From contig NZ_VUMT01000002.1 of NCBI RefSeq assembly GCF_009696045.1, positions 1 through 64,000 on the forward strand: a stretch of DNA of 64,000 nt, written 5' to 3'. Source of the DNA: Velocimicrobium porci. GTDB lineage: Bacteria; Bacillota; Clostridia; Lachnospirales; Lachnospiraceae. The notes under the pieces were generated by a model. The model searched no databases, had not been told where the DNA came from, and saw nothing but the letters and a program-made list of their open reading frames with translations. This document shows, in pieces, positions 55,045 to 64,000 of the stretch (position 1 is the first letter of the stretch; each line of letters opens with the position of its first letter). The position numbers and the translations under genes were made by a program.

Positions 55045-56070
55045 TTATTTATTCCAAATCATAATTGTTTTTCCCATTACTTTCTGGATATCCATTTCAA
55101 ATGCCCTTGTCATATCTTTAATGGAAGATACTTCTATCTGAGCACCTACTAAATTGCTTAAATATCCAAGAATTTCCGGATTACTTACATACATATCAAC
55201 TGTTTTTTGAAAATCATCTCTACCACTGCGACTGCTTCCAAAAAGACGTAATCCTTTTTCCAGTACCATACGTGTGTTAATAGGAACCGGATATTCAGAA
55301 ACACCTAATAATGAAATTGTACCTTCTGGATGAATGTGATCGATAATCTGGTCAATTGCTTTCTGAGAAGCTGCTCCTCCTACACATTCAATTGCATGAT
55401 CAATTCTTAAATCTTCCGGAATATCTTTTACATTAAAGGTATCGTCTGCAAATGTGAAACCAGCTAATTTTTCCTCTGTTACACCAAAAATGTATAATTT
55501 CGTATCTGGAAACATTGCTTTAAAAAACGTTGCTGTAATGTAACCAAGGTTTCCATCTCCCCAGATTCCGACTGCATTTCTTCTCTGATGTGCAATTGAA
55601 TCGAGTCTTCTCAACGCATGAACACTAACCGATACCAACTCTGTAAATGCTGCAACTGTCTTATCAATTCCATCTGGAAGACGAACAAGACGATCTCTTC
55701 CCATTGCCACATTGTCCTGCATGAAACCATCAAAACCACTGGCACGGAATTTGCTGCTACGGAGATAATTTTCAGCAATTACATTATCCACTTCTGTTGG
55801 TGTATTCGGAATCATTACAACTGCCTCACCCGGTTTATATTCTCCTTTTGGATCATATACAACTTCACCAATTCCTTCATGAATCAACGCCATTGGCAAT
55901 TTTTTTGCAAGAATTTCAGCCGGTCTGACTCCTTGATAATATCTTTGGTCAGCATGACAGATAGATAAATGTGTCGGTCTGACTACAATCTCTCCACTAA
56001 ATAAATCAATATCACTAAATGCAACTTCAAAACGCCTTGGTGCAACTAACCGATATACTGTATTAAGCAT
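55045..56070 (-). CDS. Ribitol-5-phosphate dehydrogenase-like protein (TarJ-like)
   Basis: A 341-residue medium-chain zinc alcohol dehydrogenase that would reduce ribulose-5-phosphate to ribitol-5-phosphate. SICHADQRYYQG supplies the first zinc ligand, HEGIGEV the second, and IWGDGNLGYITATF is the cofactor-binding Rossmann turn. The TarJ call rests on the neighbouring cytidylyltransferase, 2 bp away. Without context it would be a generic alcohol dehydrogenase. Confidence 0.85.
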   Translation of the reverse strand: MLNTVYRLVAPRRFEVAFSDIDLFSGEIVVRPTHLSICHADQRYYQGVRPAEILAKKLPMALIHEGIGEVVYDPKGEYKPGEAVVMIPNTPTEVDNVIAENYLRSSKFRASGFDGFMQDNVAMGRDRLVRLPDGIDKTVAAFTELVSVSVHALRRLDSIAHQRRNAVGIWGDGNLGYITATFFKAMFPDTKLYIFGVTEEKLAGFTFADDTFNVKDIPEDLRIDHAIECVGGAASQKAIDQIIDHIHPEGTISLLGVSEYPVPINTRMVLEKGLRLFGSSRSGRDDFQKTVDMYVSNPEILGYLSNLVGAQIEVSSIKDMTRAFEMDIQKVMGKTIMIWNK

Positions 56071-56072
56071 TT

Positions 56073-56780
56073 TTATTTATCTCCTTCTATAAGTGTTTCT
56101 GCCACTCTCAAATCATATGGATAAGTTATTTTAATATTAAATACTTCTCCCTCTACTAAATAAACAGGTTCTCCCTTTATGACAAAAATCTTTGCCGCAT
56201 CTGTTAATATTTCTTTTTCCTCTTCTGTCAAAGCATTATACATATCTTTTAGTTTCTTTGCCTTAAACGATTGAGGTGTCTGTCCCTGGTACATTTTAGA
56301 ACGGTCTGGAACTGAAGCTATTATATTAGAGTCGTCACTTTCTACAATTGTATCAGTAGCCGGAATAACGGTATCACACGCACCATATTCTAAAGCATAA
56401 CGAATGTTATCCTCAATAATACGATAAGTAACAAATGGACGCACAGAATCATGGGTAACAATAATTGTATCATCATCCAATGTGTAATTTTCTTCAATAT
56501 AACGAATTGAATTCATAATGGTTTCATTTCTAGTAGAGCCACCTTCAATTACAACAATCCTGTCTTCATCCTTTAAATATTTTTTCACTAAATTTTTTGT
56601 GTGACTAACCCACTGAGCTGGACACAATACTATCAACTTTTCAAAACTGTCATTCACATAGAATTTTTCAATTGTATGAATGATAATTGGTTTCTCCCCC
56701 ACAGTCAGGAATTGTTTTGGTTTTTCTACATTTCCCATTCTACTTCCAATTCCTCCCGCCAGAATTACTCCAAAAATCAT
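56073..56780 (-). CDS. Ribitol-5-phosphate cytidylyltransferase (IspD/TarI family)
   Basis: A 235-residue nucleotidyltransferase that would make CDP-ribitol. The CTP-binding opening is ILAGGIGSRMG; VTHDSVRPFV and YQGQTPQSFK are family lines. The start at 56780 has GGAGG five bases upstream; an ATG 12 bp further upstream would overlap this site. IspD itself shares the fold, but the TarJ-like neighbour and the following CDP-polyol transferase favour TarI. Confidence 0.88.
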   Translation of the reverse strand: MIFGVILAGGIGSRMGNVEKPKQFLTVGEKPIIIHTIEKFYVNDSFEKLIVLCPAQWVSHTKNLVKKYLKDEDRIVVIEGGSTRNETIMNSIRYIEENYTLDDDTIIVTHDSVRPFVTYRIIEDNIRYALEYGACDTVIPATDTIVESDDSNIIASVPDRSKMYQGQTPQSFKAKKLKDMYNALTEEEKEILTDAAKIFVIKGEPVYLVEGEVFNIKITYPYDLRVAETLIEGDK

Positions 56781-56831
56781 AATTTCCTCCATTCCGCCGT
56801 ATAAACGGCATAAAAATTACATATTTATATT

Positions 56832-58619
56832 TTACTTCTTTAATGAATCATAAATAAGTTTTACAGTCCGTTCGGAAGATTTCCCATCTAAATCATCGAA
56901 AAATCTTGTTTTAAATGCCTTAATTTTCTCGGCTTCAAAATCTTCCTGCTTTATTGCAGTCACTGCCTGTCCAAAGCTTCTTACTATTTTACCTGGAACA
57001 AACTTCTCGTATTCATAATAAAAACCTCTTGTAGCAATATAACGCTGCAAATCATATGCAAAAAACAACATTGGAATATCTAGCAATGCAGCTTCGAAAA
57101 TAACAGATGAATAGTCCGTAACCAACAAATCAGATACAAACAATAAATCATTTAACTCCGAATTATCTGACATGTCAATAATATATTCTTTATACTCATC
57201 TGGTATCTCATTTCTATCTTGTACAAATGGATGATGTTTGATAATAATAGCATACTCTTTATTCAGCTCTTCATATAAACGAACAACGTCAAACTTATCG
57301 ACCGGATAAAATCCCGTCAGTTTACCTTTTCCACGGAAGGTTGGTGCAAATAATAAAATCTTCTTATTTTTAAGCTGTGGATAATTGGAATAAAACTGCT
57401 CCTGAACCTTTTTCTTATAATTGTCATCAAAGAAAATATCTGTTCTTGGTATTCCTGTTGCAACTGCTTTTTCCAAAGAGATTCCAAAACCTTCTGCATA
57501 AAACTTAGAAATTTCTTTTGAACTTACAATTGCATAATCATAATTTCTATGAGAAGGACTCTTCTGCTTTTGTCCACCCGGCTTTCCTAAACGGCTGTAT
57601 CCGAATGTCTTAAATGCACCGCAGGCATGCCAAAGCTGAATCATTGTTGTTCCTTCTCTTCTAGGTATTTTATAAATAAGAGAAATAAAATCATCTACTA
57701 AAATAACCTTGGATGTAGCACAATAATAGCCATACAGCCATACATGCCAATAACTCATCCGTTTTGGTTCACTGTCATCTAAAAGGAATCGAATATCTAA
57801 CGTTTTATCTTCTTTTAAGATATTATAAACAAATTCAAAATTACCTGTTAAATCATTTCTTCTATTTGATATAAATACAACTCGGTTTTGCTTAATTGGA
57901 AGCTTACTGCACACATTAAAAGCAGTATGAAGCGTTTTTATTTTACTGTCTGTAATACCAAAGTTCTTGCGAGTAAAACGATTTACTCTCCAACGCATAT
58001 GGAAAAGAATCTTTAATGGTCCCCACTTTTTATTTTTAGGAGCTTTTTTTGCACATCCGATTAATGCCAATACACTTTCTACAAAATAAACAGGAAGTAA
58101 AGGTACTGACAATACAACTAAAATACAAGTCCATAGTCCTTTTACAAAGTTCTGAATACTTTTTACAATCCCAGTTGTAGTTTTTTCTGTTTGATCTTCC
58201 AGTAATTCAAATGTAAAAATTTTATTATCATCAGATGTATATATATTATATACTTTATCATCTTCCTCTTCTTCTAATTTTACATCACGGCTGATTCGAA
58301 ATTCCATAGAATCAATTACAATATCGCCATACGTAAATTCAAACCAAAAATCAATTTTTTTATTTACCGGTGTATTAAAAAACAAATATTCTAAATTATA
58401 ATTGTACTTTGCAAAAATCGTACATTCATTCAAATCTTCATTTGGAAAATATGCCTGTACAATCACTGGCAATCTTCTTGTTTCTACTCCATTACTAAAA
58501 ATAACTGTAACCTTTGGATTTCTAACCTTTGGGTCATAAGGACAGTTTACTCTCAAATTGATATTAAGCATCTTACCTTTGCGAAACAGCTCTAATATCT
58601 TTAAACTATAACTTTCCAA
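56832..58619 (-). CDS. CDP-glycerol/ribitol glycerophosphotransferase family protein (TarL-like)
   Basis: A 595-residue polymerase-type enzyme for teichoic acid-like chains. The first 130 residues are a beta-rich extension, then a membrane-associating hydrophobic patch at about 155-190. The GT-B-like catalytic domain carries MIQLWHACGAFKTFGYSR, LLFAPTFRGKGK, KHHPFVQ and LVTDYSSVIFEAALL. CDP-ribitol is inferred as donor from the preceding genes. It lies 51 bp upstream of the cytidylyltransferase gene. Confidence 0.87.
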   Translation of the reverse strand: MESYSLKILELFRKGKMLNINLRVNCPYDPKVRNPKVTVIFSNGVETRRLPVIVQAYFPNEDLNECTIFAKYNYNLEYLFFNTPVNKKIDFWFEFTYGDIVIDSMEFRISRDVKLEEEEDDKVYNIYTSDDNKIFTFELLEDQTEKTTTGIVKSIQNFVKGLWTCILVVLSVPLLPVYFVESVLALIGCAKKAPKNKKWGPLKILFHMRWRVNRFTRKNFGITDSKIKTLHTAFNVCSKLPIKQNRVVFISNRRNDLTGNFEFVYNILKEDKTLDIRFLLDDSEPKRMSYWHVWLYGYYCATSKVILVDDFISLIYKIPRREGTTMIQLWHACGAFKTFGYSRLGKPGGQKQKSPSHRNYDYAIVSSKEISKFYAEGFGISLEKAVATGIPRTDIFFDDNYKKKVQEQFYSNYPQLKNKKILLFAPTFRGKGKLTGFYPVDKFDVVRLYEELNKEYAIIIKHHPFVQDRNEIPDEYKEYIIDMSDNSELNDLLFVSDLLVTDYSSVIFEAALLDIPMLFFAYDLQRYIATRGFYYEYEKFVPGKIVRSFGQAVTAIKQEDFEAEKIKAFKTRFFDDLDGKSSERTVKLIYDSLKK

Positions 58620-58756
58620 CGTCTTTCTCCTTCTTACGTGCTAATTCTAAGAAATATTTACCCACAAAAACATTCCCCCATTCTACAAGGCATTCATTTG
58701 TTATGATGCCCTCTCGAAAGTACATTGTAAGAATGGAGGAACCTTCTATTATCAGC

Positions 58757-60178
58757 TTATTTTTTTATCTTATTTTTTGCATAAGAAATACAACGTGCCA
58801 TTTTTTTGCTAATAGAACAGGATTCACATTCCCTTTCTAATTCTTTCACACGTTTTTCTTCCTGTTGTAATTTTCTTTTATAATCAGCGCTCTCTTTTTC
58901 TGCTTTTAATACTCTTTCTTTCATCTTAGCTAAATTACGATTATAAGTTGGATAATAATTGTTCCAACGTTCAATCATCTCATCTAAACTGCAATTCCGA
59001 ATAGACTTAATTGGTTCATACAAATCAAGTTCTTTCATTTTTTTATCAAGTGGAGCCTCATCCGGATTTACACCATCTTTAAAAATATGTTCTAAACCAT
59101 TTTTATTCAAGAAATCAACATAATGTTCAAATCTCTTGTCATGTCCGTTTAATACCTGTTTAAAGTCAAGTTTTTGAACCAAATCAAAAAGATTGGTATC
59201 CTCTTTAATATCTTTTGCCCATACATGTGTAATATTGTGATATTCTGTCAATTCACGCATTCTCGCATCATGAGGAATTAATAATGCAGGGGCACCGGCA
59301 AGAATGGCTGTTATATTACCATGAAGTCTTGCACCAAAACTTAAATCTACTTTGCTTAAAAAATCAATCCATGTAACAGCACTATTAAAAAACTTAACTC
59401 TGTCTTCTGCATAAAGGCGGGCATCCAATGTGCATGGATAGGTTGGACGCTTCTGTACATGGGAATATGGAGTACCAGCATACAACAGACGAAGCTCATC
59501 AATACGTTGCGGCAAATAATAATGATTTGGCAACTGCATCATGCTTCTCTCTAAAAAATTCTGTACATTGTTAGGTGACATAACTGAATTATTCACACTA
59601 ACAATAGAATCTGTCGTCAGATTTAAATCGCGAACCTTCAAATCCTTTCCAAACATATACATAGAAGGGCATCCAATTACCGTATGGTCAATTCCTTCAC
59701 GAAATCCTAATTTTGTAAGATAATCAGATGTAATTTCTCCTCTTACTCCTACTATCGCAGATTTGTCTAAAACTGCCTTCACAAATTCCCTGACATCTTC
59801 ATCAAATTCAAATGACTGGTTTAACTTAGGTTCAAATGGAGCTCTAAGCCCTACTCCGACTACTACACATGGTATAGTAAGCTTCTTAATTAGTTCTGTC
59901 GTTCTTCGCATTTCCGGCATAAAATCTTTTCGAAACGCATCTGCCAAAGGAATGACAAAACAATCATATTCTTCATTAATTTTTTCTGCATCTTTAGGAT
60001 TTACTTTATAATGATTTGCTACTATTTCTGTATCTTCATCAACCATCAAGGAACGAAAAGCACTATAAGCATAAATAAGGTTACCAACATTATCTCCAAT
60101 CGAATTCCCCTTCAGTATCTGCAAAGGCGACAAGTTTTCCAATGGTGATAATCCCGCCCTTATATAGATTCGTTTCAT
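58757..60178 (-). CDS. Polysaccharide pyruvyl transferase family protein
   Basis: A 473-residue cytoplasmic enzyme. The N-terminal and central part fits the pyruvyl-transferase fold (NSIGDNVGNLIYAYSAFRSL, VVGVGLRAPF, VGVRGEITSDYLTKLG, GCPSMYMFG, SFGARLHGNITAILAGAPALLIPHD is split over its late motif). The last 60 residues form a coiled coil with a basic end. It would add pyruvate ketals or related groups to the surface polymer made by its neighbours. Confidence 0.85.
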   Translation of the reverse strand: MKRIYIRAGLSPLENLSPLQILKGNSIGDNVGNLIYAYSAFRSLMVDEDTEIVANHYKVNPKDAEKINEEYDCFVIPLADAFRKDFMPEMRRTTELIKKLTIPCVVVGVGLRAPFEPKLNQSFEFDEDVREFVKAVLDKSAIVGVRGEITSDYLTKLGFREGIDHTVIGCPSMYMFGKDLKVRDLNLTTDSIVSVNNSVMSPNNVQNFLERSMMQLPNHYYLPQRIDELRLLYAGTPYSHVQKRPTYPCTLDARLYAEDRVKFFNSAVTWIDFLSKVDLSFGARLHGNITAILAGAPALLIPHDARMRELTEYHNITHVWAKDIKEDTNLFDLVQKLDFKQVLNGHDKRFEHYVDFLNKNGLEHIFKDGVNPDEAPLDKKMKELDLYEPIKSIRNCSLDEMIERWNNYYPTYNRNLAKMKERVLKAEKESADYKRKLQQEEKRVKELERECESCSISKKMARCISYAKNKIKK

Positions 60179-60279
60179 TTATGTCCTCCTTAAATTCCTT
60201 TCACTAACTCCTATTACTAGGTCATTATAAGCAATATTATTTGAAAAGTCAATTATTCCTGCTGCTTCTTCATTTAGTC

Positions 60280-62886
60280 TTATTTTACTTCAACCATCTG
60301 TCCTTCCTGATTAAATGAACTCCAACATGTACTTCCTTCCTGTTTGCGATATGCCTTGACGGTAAAGGAATAATATTCTCCGCTTTCTAATCCCTTCAAC
60401 GTTACGGATTTTGTATTTTGACCTTTTACATTTTTTATACCAATCCAGTCACCATATTCATCCTGCTGGTAGATTCGATAACCAGTGGCTCCCGGAACCG
60501 TTTCCCATGTGATTTTTGCTGTACCCTCTTTTTCAGAAAAAGCATCATTTAGTAGACATTCATCCAGCTCACTATAGGCGTATACTCCGGACTCATCACA
60601 TTCACTCTCATTGGTAGCGTCATAGGCTTTAACTGTATAATAATATACTTCACCTGTATTAATTGTCTTATCAATATAACTTGAACTAGTTCCACCAAGC
60701 TTTTTCGCTATTTTGCTCCATCTTCCATCCTGTGTCTTGCGATAAATAGAATAGCCTTCTGCAAACGGAACCGGAGTCCAGTTAACCTGGATTTCATTAT
60801 ATGAAAGTGCAACTGCTTCCTTTAACTGGGGTATTTCAAAAGCGGTTATTATCTTAGCTGAACTGTAAGATTTGTTACCTGCTTCATCGGTCAACGTCAA
60901 ATCTAATGTATGTCCCGAACTAAGTGGTGTAATTCCCAAAGAAAAGTCACTTTCAACCGTCTGGTTTGACGCAATTTCTTCATCTTTTAAGAATACTTCT
61001 ATTTTCCCACCACTGGCACTCTGCCCCGTAATACTTGAATCACTGTTATAGATGGTATTAATCTTACGAAACCCTAACGAGGATATATTTGAAGTACATC
61101 CTACCTGAATATTAATATCCAATCCCTGGTTCTTTAATGCATTATCTGTAATTTCTGCATTAGAATAATTTTGTAATAAAATTCCGTTTTTCTTATTATC
61201 CTGAATCGCATTATTCATAATCTTTGACCATGAACAATCCAAATAAACTCCATATTTATTTTTCTCTGTTCCGGTTACCTTATTCTTACTAATCTGAGCA
61301 GAAGAATATTTTAATGCAATACCAATATTATTATAATCCTTCACTTCATTATTCGTAATCTCATTTCCAATATCCTCCATACTGCCAAGCTGAGAATAAT
61401 ATACCGCAATTCCGTTAGACTCAGAACCATTTAAAACATTATTTTCTACTTTACAGCCGGAACAGTTTCTCAATGCAATTCCATTCGATACTGTCGCATT
61501 AATTGCATGATTCTTCCTTATTTCTGAAACTGTATTATTCGTAATCTCACTGTCCCTGACATATTTATAATAAATTCCTGCATCATAAGCAGTATCAATT
61601 GTATTATTGTCAACATAAATATTGTCCATATAGTAATCGCCAACTGGGAAAATACCTCCTGTATTGACACCTCCACACAAAAAGATTGCGTAACCGGCAC
61701 TCATATCCGGTTTGGCGACTGTTGAAATGGCATTATTACGAATAACAATATTAGCCGCATCTTTTTTTGGTTTTAAAATATTACCAACCGGCATCATATA
61801 GCTGGCAGTTCCTGTCCAATATTTGAGATTAATTCCCTCGCCAGACTCAGTAATCTTATTGTCTACAATAATACAGTCTTTATAGTTCAATCCATAAACC
61901 GCCTGTTTCGCTACATTTTTAAACTGATTATTGGCAATTAAGATATTCGTATAGTACTCACCAATTACTGCTGAATGTGTTCCAATTGCTCTTTGAAGAT
62001 TTTCAAATTCACAATTGTAAATTACTACATTATCACAGGTTGTATCATCATAGGCACGATAACCGCTTGCTACACTACTGCTATGTGTAATATCAATTTG
62101 TATTGCCTCTTTGTTCTTACTTCCCTTATAGCCACTCATATAAGAATTTGTAATCGCAACATTCTGCACGCCACAAAGCTCAACATGATGACCATTATAA
62201 TTGTCTAAAATTTTCACCTGATTAATCAAAATATTTTTGGCATGACCAAATCGGATAAAGGAATGTTCATAGCTGGAGTCTTCGGCAAATTTTTTCATAT
62301 TGCCATCCCATGTACCGCCTTCTAAAATTACATTATGAACTCCGTTGTATTCTGTATTAATCTCTTTTGTATTACCACCCATTATCATTGAACTTTTTCC
62401 TGTCGTACTTACAATAGAAGCATCTTCATCCATACAAAGCCATGTATTGCTATATATATGAAGTGCTTTACTAATCGCATACGTTCCTTTTGGAATTACA
62501 ATTTTATATTGAACCTGGTCTGATGCATTTACTTTTGCTTCGTTTAATGCACACTGCAATGCATCTGCAGCATCTTTTTTTCCGGTATTATCCGCATAAT
62601 AAGGATCGTCCATTACATTAATTGTAATCATATTTGAATAATTAGGAAAAACAGGGAGCCCTATCCCTGTTACTTTATTGTTATCTAATCCCTCTTGTGC
62701 CTTTTTTACAATATAATTAATATTTGCAGAAGTGGTTCTATCGTAACTCTTATCCTTAACGCCTGCCTTTGCAGTAACAGACATAGTTTGAATCGACATA
62801 TATGCACTCCCTACGATTAACATAATAACTACTAGCATTATCCTTAAAGCCGGTATTTTCTTTTTTTCCATTGTTTTTCTATTCAT
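60280..62886 (-). CDS. Secreted parallel beta-helix protein with two Fn3 domains
   Basis: An 868-residue exported protein. A membrane or signal segment (about 14-32) is followed by a right-handed parallel beta-helix from about 85 to 610 with many N-rich rungs (NNTIDTAYDAGIYYK, NNVLNGSESNGIAVYYS). A small beta domain follows to about 685. Two fibronectin type III domains end the protein (about 690-775 and 785-868), opening with VQLNWTPVP-like and AKITWETVPGATGYRIY. The helix type is shared by polysaccharide lyases and phage tailspikes. It may process or bind the polymer encoded around it. Confidence 0.82.
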   Translation of the reverse strand: MNRKTMEKKKIPALRIMLVVIMLIVGSAYMSIQTMSVTAKAGVKDKSYDRTTSANINYIVKKAQEGLDNNKVTGIGLPVFPNYSNMITINVMDDPYYADNTGKKDAADALQCALNEAKVNASDQVQYKIVIPKGTYAISKALHIYSNTWLCMDEDASIVSTTGKSSMIMGGNTKEINTEYNGVHNVILEGGTWDGNMKKFAEDSSYEHSFIRFGHAKNILINQVKILDNYNGHHVELCGVQNVAITNSYMSGYKGSKNKEAIQIDITHSSSVASGYRAYDDTTCDNVVIYNCEFENLQRAIGTHSAVIGEYYTNILIANNQFKNVAKQAVYGLNYKDCIIVDNKITESGEGINLKYWTGTASYMMPVGNILKPKKDAANIVIRNNAISTVAKPDMSAGYAIFLCGGVNTGGIFPVGDYYMDNIYVDNNTIDTAYDAGIYYKYVRDSEITNNTVSEIRKNHAINATVSNGIALRNCSGCKVENNVLNGSESNGIAVYYSQLGSMEDIGNEITNNEVKDYNNIGIALKYSSAQISKNKVTGTEKNKYGVYLDCSWSKIMNNAIQDNKKNGILLQNYSNAEITDNALKNQGLDINIQVGCTSNISSLGFRKINTIYNSDSSITGQSASGGKIEVFLKDEEIASNQTVESDFSLGITPLSSGHTLDLTLTDEAGNKSYSSAKIITAFEIPQLKEAVALSYNEIQVNWTPVPFAEGYSIYRKTQDGRWSKIAKKLGGTSSSYIDKTINTGEVYYYTVKAYDATNESECDESGVYAYSELDECLLNDAFSEKEGTAKITWETVPGATGYRIYQQDEYGDWIGIKNVKGQNTKSVTLKGLESGEYYSFTVKAYRKQEGSTCWSSFNQEGQMVEVK

Positions 62887-62935
62887 TATACTACCTTCTT
62901 TACCCTCTTGCTTGTCATCCTGTTTCTACTTATCC

Positions 62936-64000
62936 TCATTTACTTGTTTCTTCAATTAATTTACATATCTTTTCCGATGCTGTTCCTGACTCAACTTCAT
63001 TATATTTTTTAGAAAAAGCAGAATACTTTTCTATATATTTTGCCTCATCATAATGCAGTATATCCTGAATTAATTCTTTTGTTTCATATGAAATAGGACC
63101 AGGAGCTTCTTTTTCAAAATCAAAATAAAATCCTCTTAAATTATTTTTATAATTATCATAATCATAACAATAAAATAACATAGGACGTTTTAAAATACTA
63201 TAGTCAAACATAACAGAAGAATAGTCTGTAATTAAAATATCTGATACTAAATATAATAAAGAAATATCATAATTTAAATCGCAATCAAAAATAAAGCCTT
63301 TATATGGACTCCAATCCACTAAATCCTTTACCAAATAATGATATTTAACAATAATACAATATTCATCCTCTAATTGTTCTTTTAACAGTTCGAAATCAAT
63401 ATGGGGATTAAATTTATAACGTCCCGAACCATAAAATTCATTATCACGCCAAGTTGGTGCATATAATATTATTTTCTTGTCCATTGGAAGTTCTAATTCT
63501 TTTTTTAATGATTCAATGTATTCCTTCGTATTATTACGGATTAAAATATCATTTCTCGGATAACCAATCGTAAGCATTTCTTTTTCAAAGCCAAATGCTT
63601 TCCGAAATATTTTAGCTGAAAAATCATTTTGAGCAATCAAATAATCCCAAGTTTGTGCATTTTGATAGAATTTATTTTTATATTTCTCAATGTCCTTATC
63701 CTCTGCCATAGACACCGAATCCATATCAAGTGCTAACTTTTTGAGTGGTGTTCCATGCCATGTCTGAATATAAGTTACGTTTTTCTTCTTAACTAAAAAA
63801 TCTGGCTGTCTACAATCAAACACCCATGTTTTAGCTATTGCCATATAATAAAAATATTTTATCCGTTTAAAACGAACAATTTTATAATTTCCTGGTAGTT
63901 CTTTTGGAAGCGATTCAAAAAACCATATACACTGATATTTTTTATCAAGACCTTTTTCAACCATATATTCATAAATATATCTCGGGTTACCAGTATAATT
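62936..64000 (-). CDS. CDP-glycerol glycerophosphotransferase family protein (partial)
   Basis: A second polymerase-type transferase. Its frame is open through the right edge of the window, where GNPRYIYEYMVEKGLDKKYQ continues the usual family line, so the N-terminus lies outside. Visible motifs are YIQTWHGTPLKKLALDM, TIGYPRNDILI, LYAPTWRDNEFYGSG, VKYHYLV and ILITDYSSVMFDYSIL. TWHGTPLK is the CDP-glycerol-type motif. It probably extends or starts the polymer built with the TarL-like enzyme. Confidence 0.9.
   Translation of the reverse strand, partial: NYTGNPRYIYEYMVEKGLDKKYQCIWFFESLPKELPGNYKIVRFKRIKYFYYMAIAKTWVFDCRQPDFLVKKKNVTYIQTWHGTPLKKLALDMDSVSMAEDKDIEKYKNKFYQNAQTWDYLIAQNDFSAKIFRKAFGFEKEMLTIGYPRNDILIRNNTKEYIESLKKELELPMDKKIILYAPTWRDNEFYGSGRYKFNPHIDFELLKEQLEDEYCIIVKYHYLVKDLVDWSPYKGFIFDCDLNYDISLLYLVSDILITDYSSVMFDYSILKRPMLFYCYDYDNYKNNLRGFYFDFEKEAPGPISYETKELIQDILHYDEAKYIEKYSAFSKKYNEVESGTASEKICKLIEETSK

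Overview
The window looks like a chromosomal segment of a low-GC anaerobic Firmicute, most likely a member of the Lachnospiraceae (Clostridia). The indicators are the AT-rich coding sequence, AGGAGG-type ribosome binding sites, a complete Rnf complex, a lysine riboswitch before dapA, a T-box before pheST, a glycerol operon with a DUF1667 protein, and a teichoic-acid gene group. No ribosomal RNA, tRNA or CRISPR array was seen. All assignments come from reading the sequence; no database search was run.

Layout, left to right. 1-440: end of a GC-richer, apparently mobile sequence that truncates a frameshifted membrane-protein gene. 440-6870: a minus-strand operon with a response regulator, a histidine kinase, a large membrane protein, an ABC ATPase and an ABC-2 permease. 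7000-8784: a DUF6142-like protein, a VanZ-like protein and an Rpn/PD-(D/E)XK nuclease. 8957-13040: pheS-pheT behind a Phe T-box, with a 180-bp structured repeat wedged between the T-box terminator and pheS. 13051-18091: a roughly 5-kb island flanked by 38-bp direct repeats. It carries IS3 debris and a lactococcin-972-type bacteriocin locus (prebacteriocin, 710-aa immunity-type membrane protein, ABC ATPase, and an unannotated 40-aa membrane peptide). 18090-23560: a YihY protein, a SpoIID/LytB protein, a 52-aa protein and a purine permease. 23632-29694: a GldA/GldG-type ABC system, a PadR-controlled two-gene operon and a second copy of the structured repeat. 29943-37040: a chemoreceptor and rnfCDGEAB. 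37356-43635: an orotate-PRTase-like gene and the glp operon (GlpP, GlpK, GlpA-like, GlpB-like, DUF1667). 43982-47480: a zinc/manganese ABC operon. 47808-50852: dapB, TnpB remnant, dapA under a lysine riboswitch, and a corrinoid adenosyltransferase. 50973-51160: a MITE-like element. 51185-54983: an SSB-like protein, TypA/BipA and a DUF2156 protein. 55045-64000: a ribitol-phosphate teichoic-acid-type cluster.

How the parts may work together. Rnf would couple ferredoxin:NAD+ electron transfer to ion pumping, and the glp genes feed glycerol into central metabolism. The two lie close together but are divergent from the gene between them. The dap genes supply lysine and diaminopimelate for peptidoglycan, and the right-hand cluster builds a poly(ribitol/glycerol phosphate) surface polymer. 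The bacteriocin island is the clearest horizontally acquired block. Its direct repeats carry the pheST promoter, so the insertion seems to have duplicated the host promoter and left pheST expression intact.
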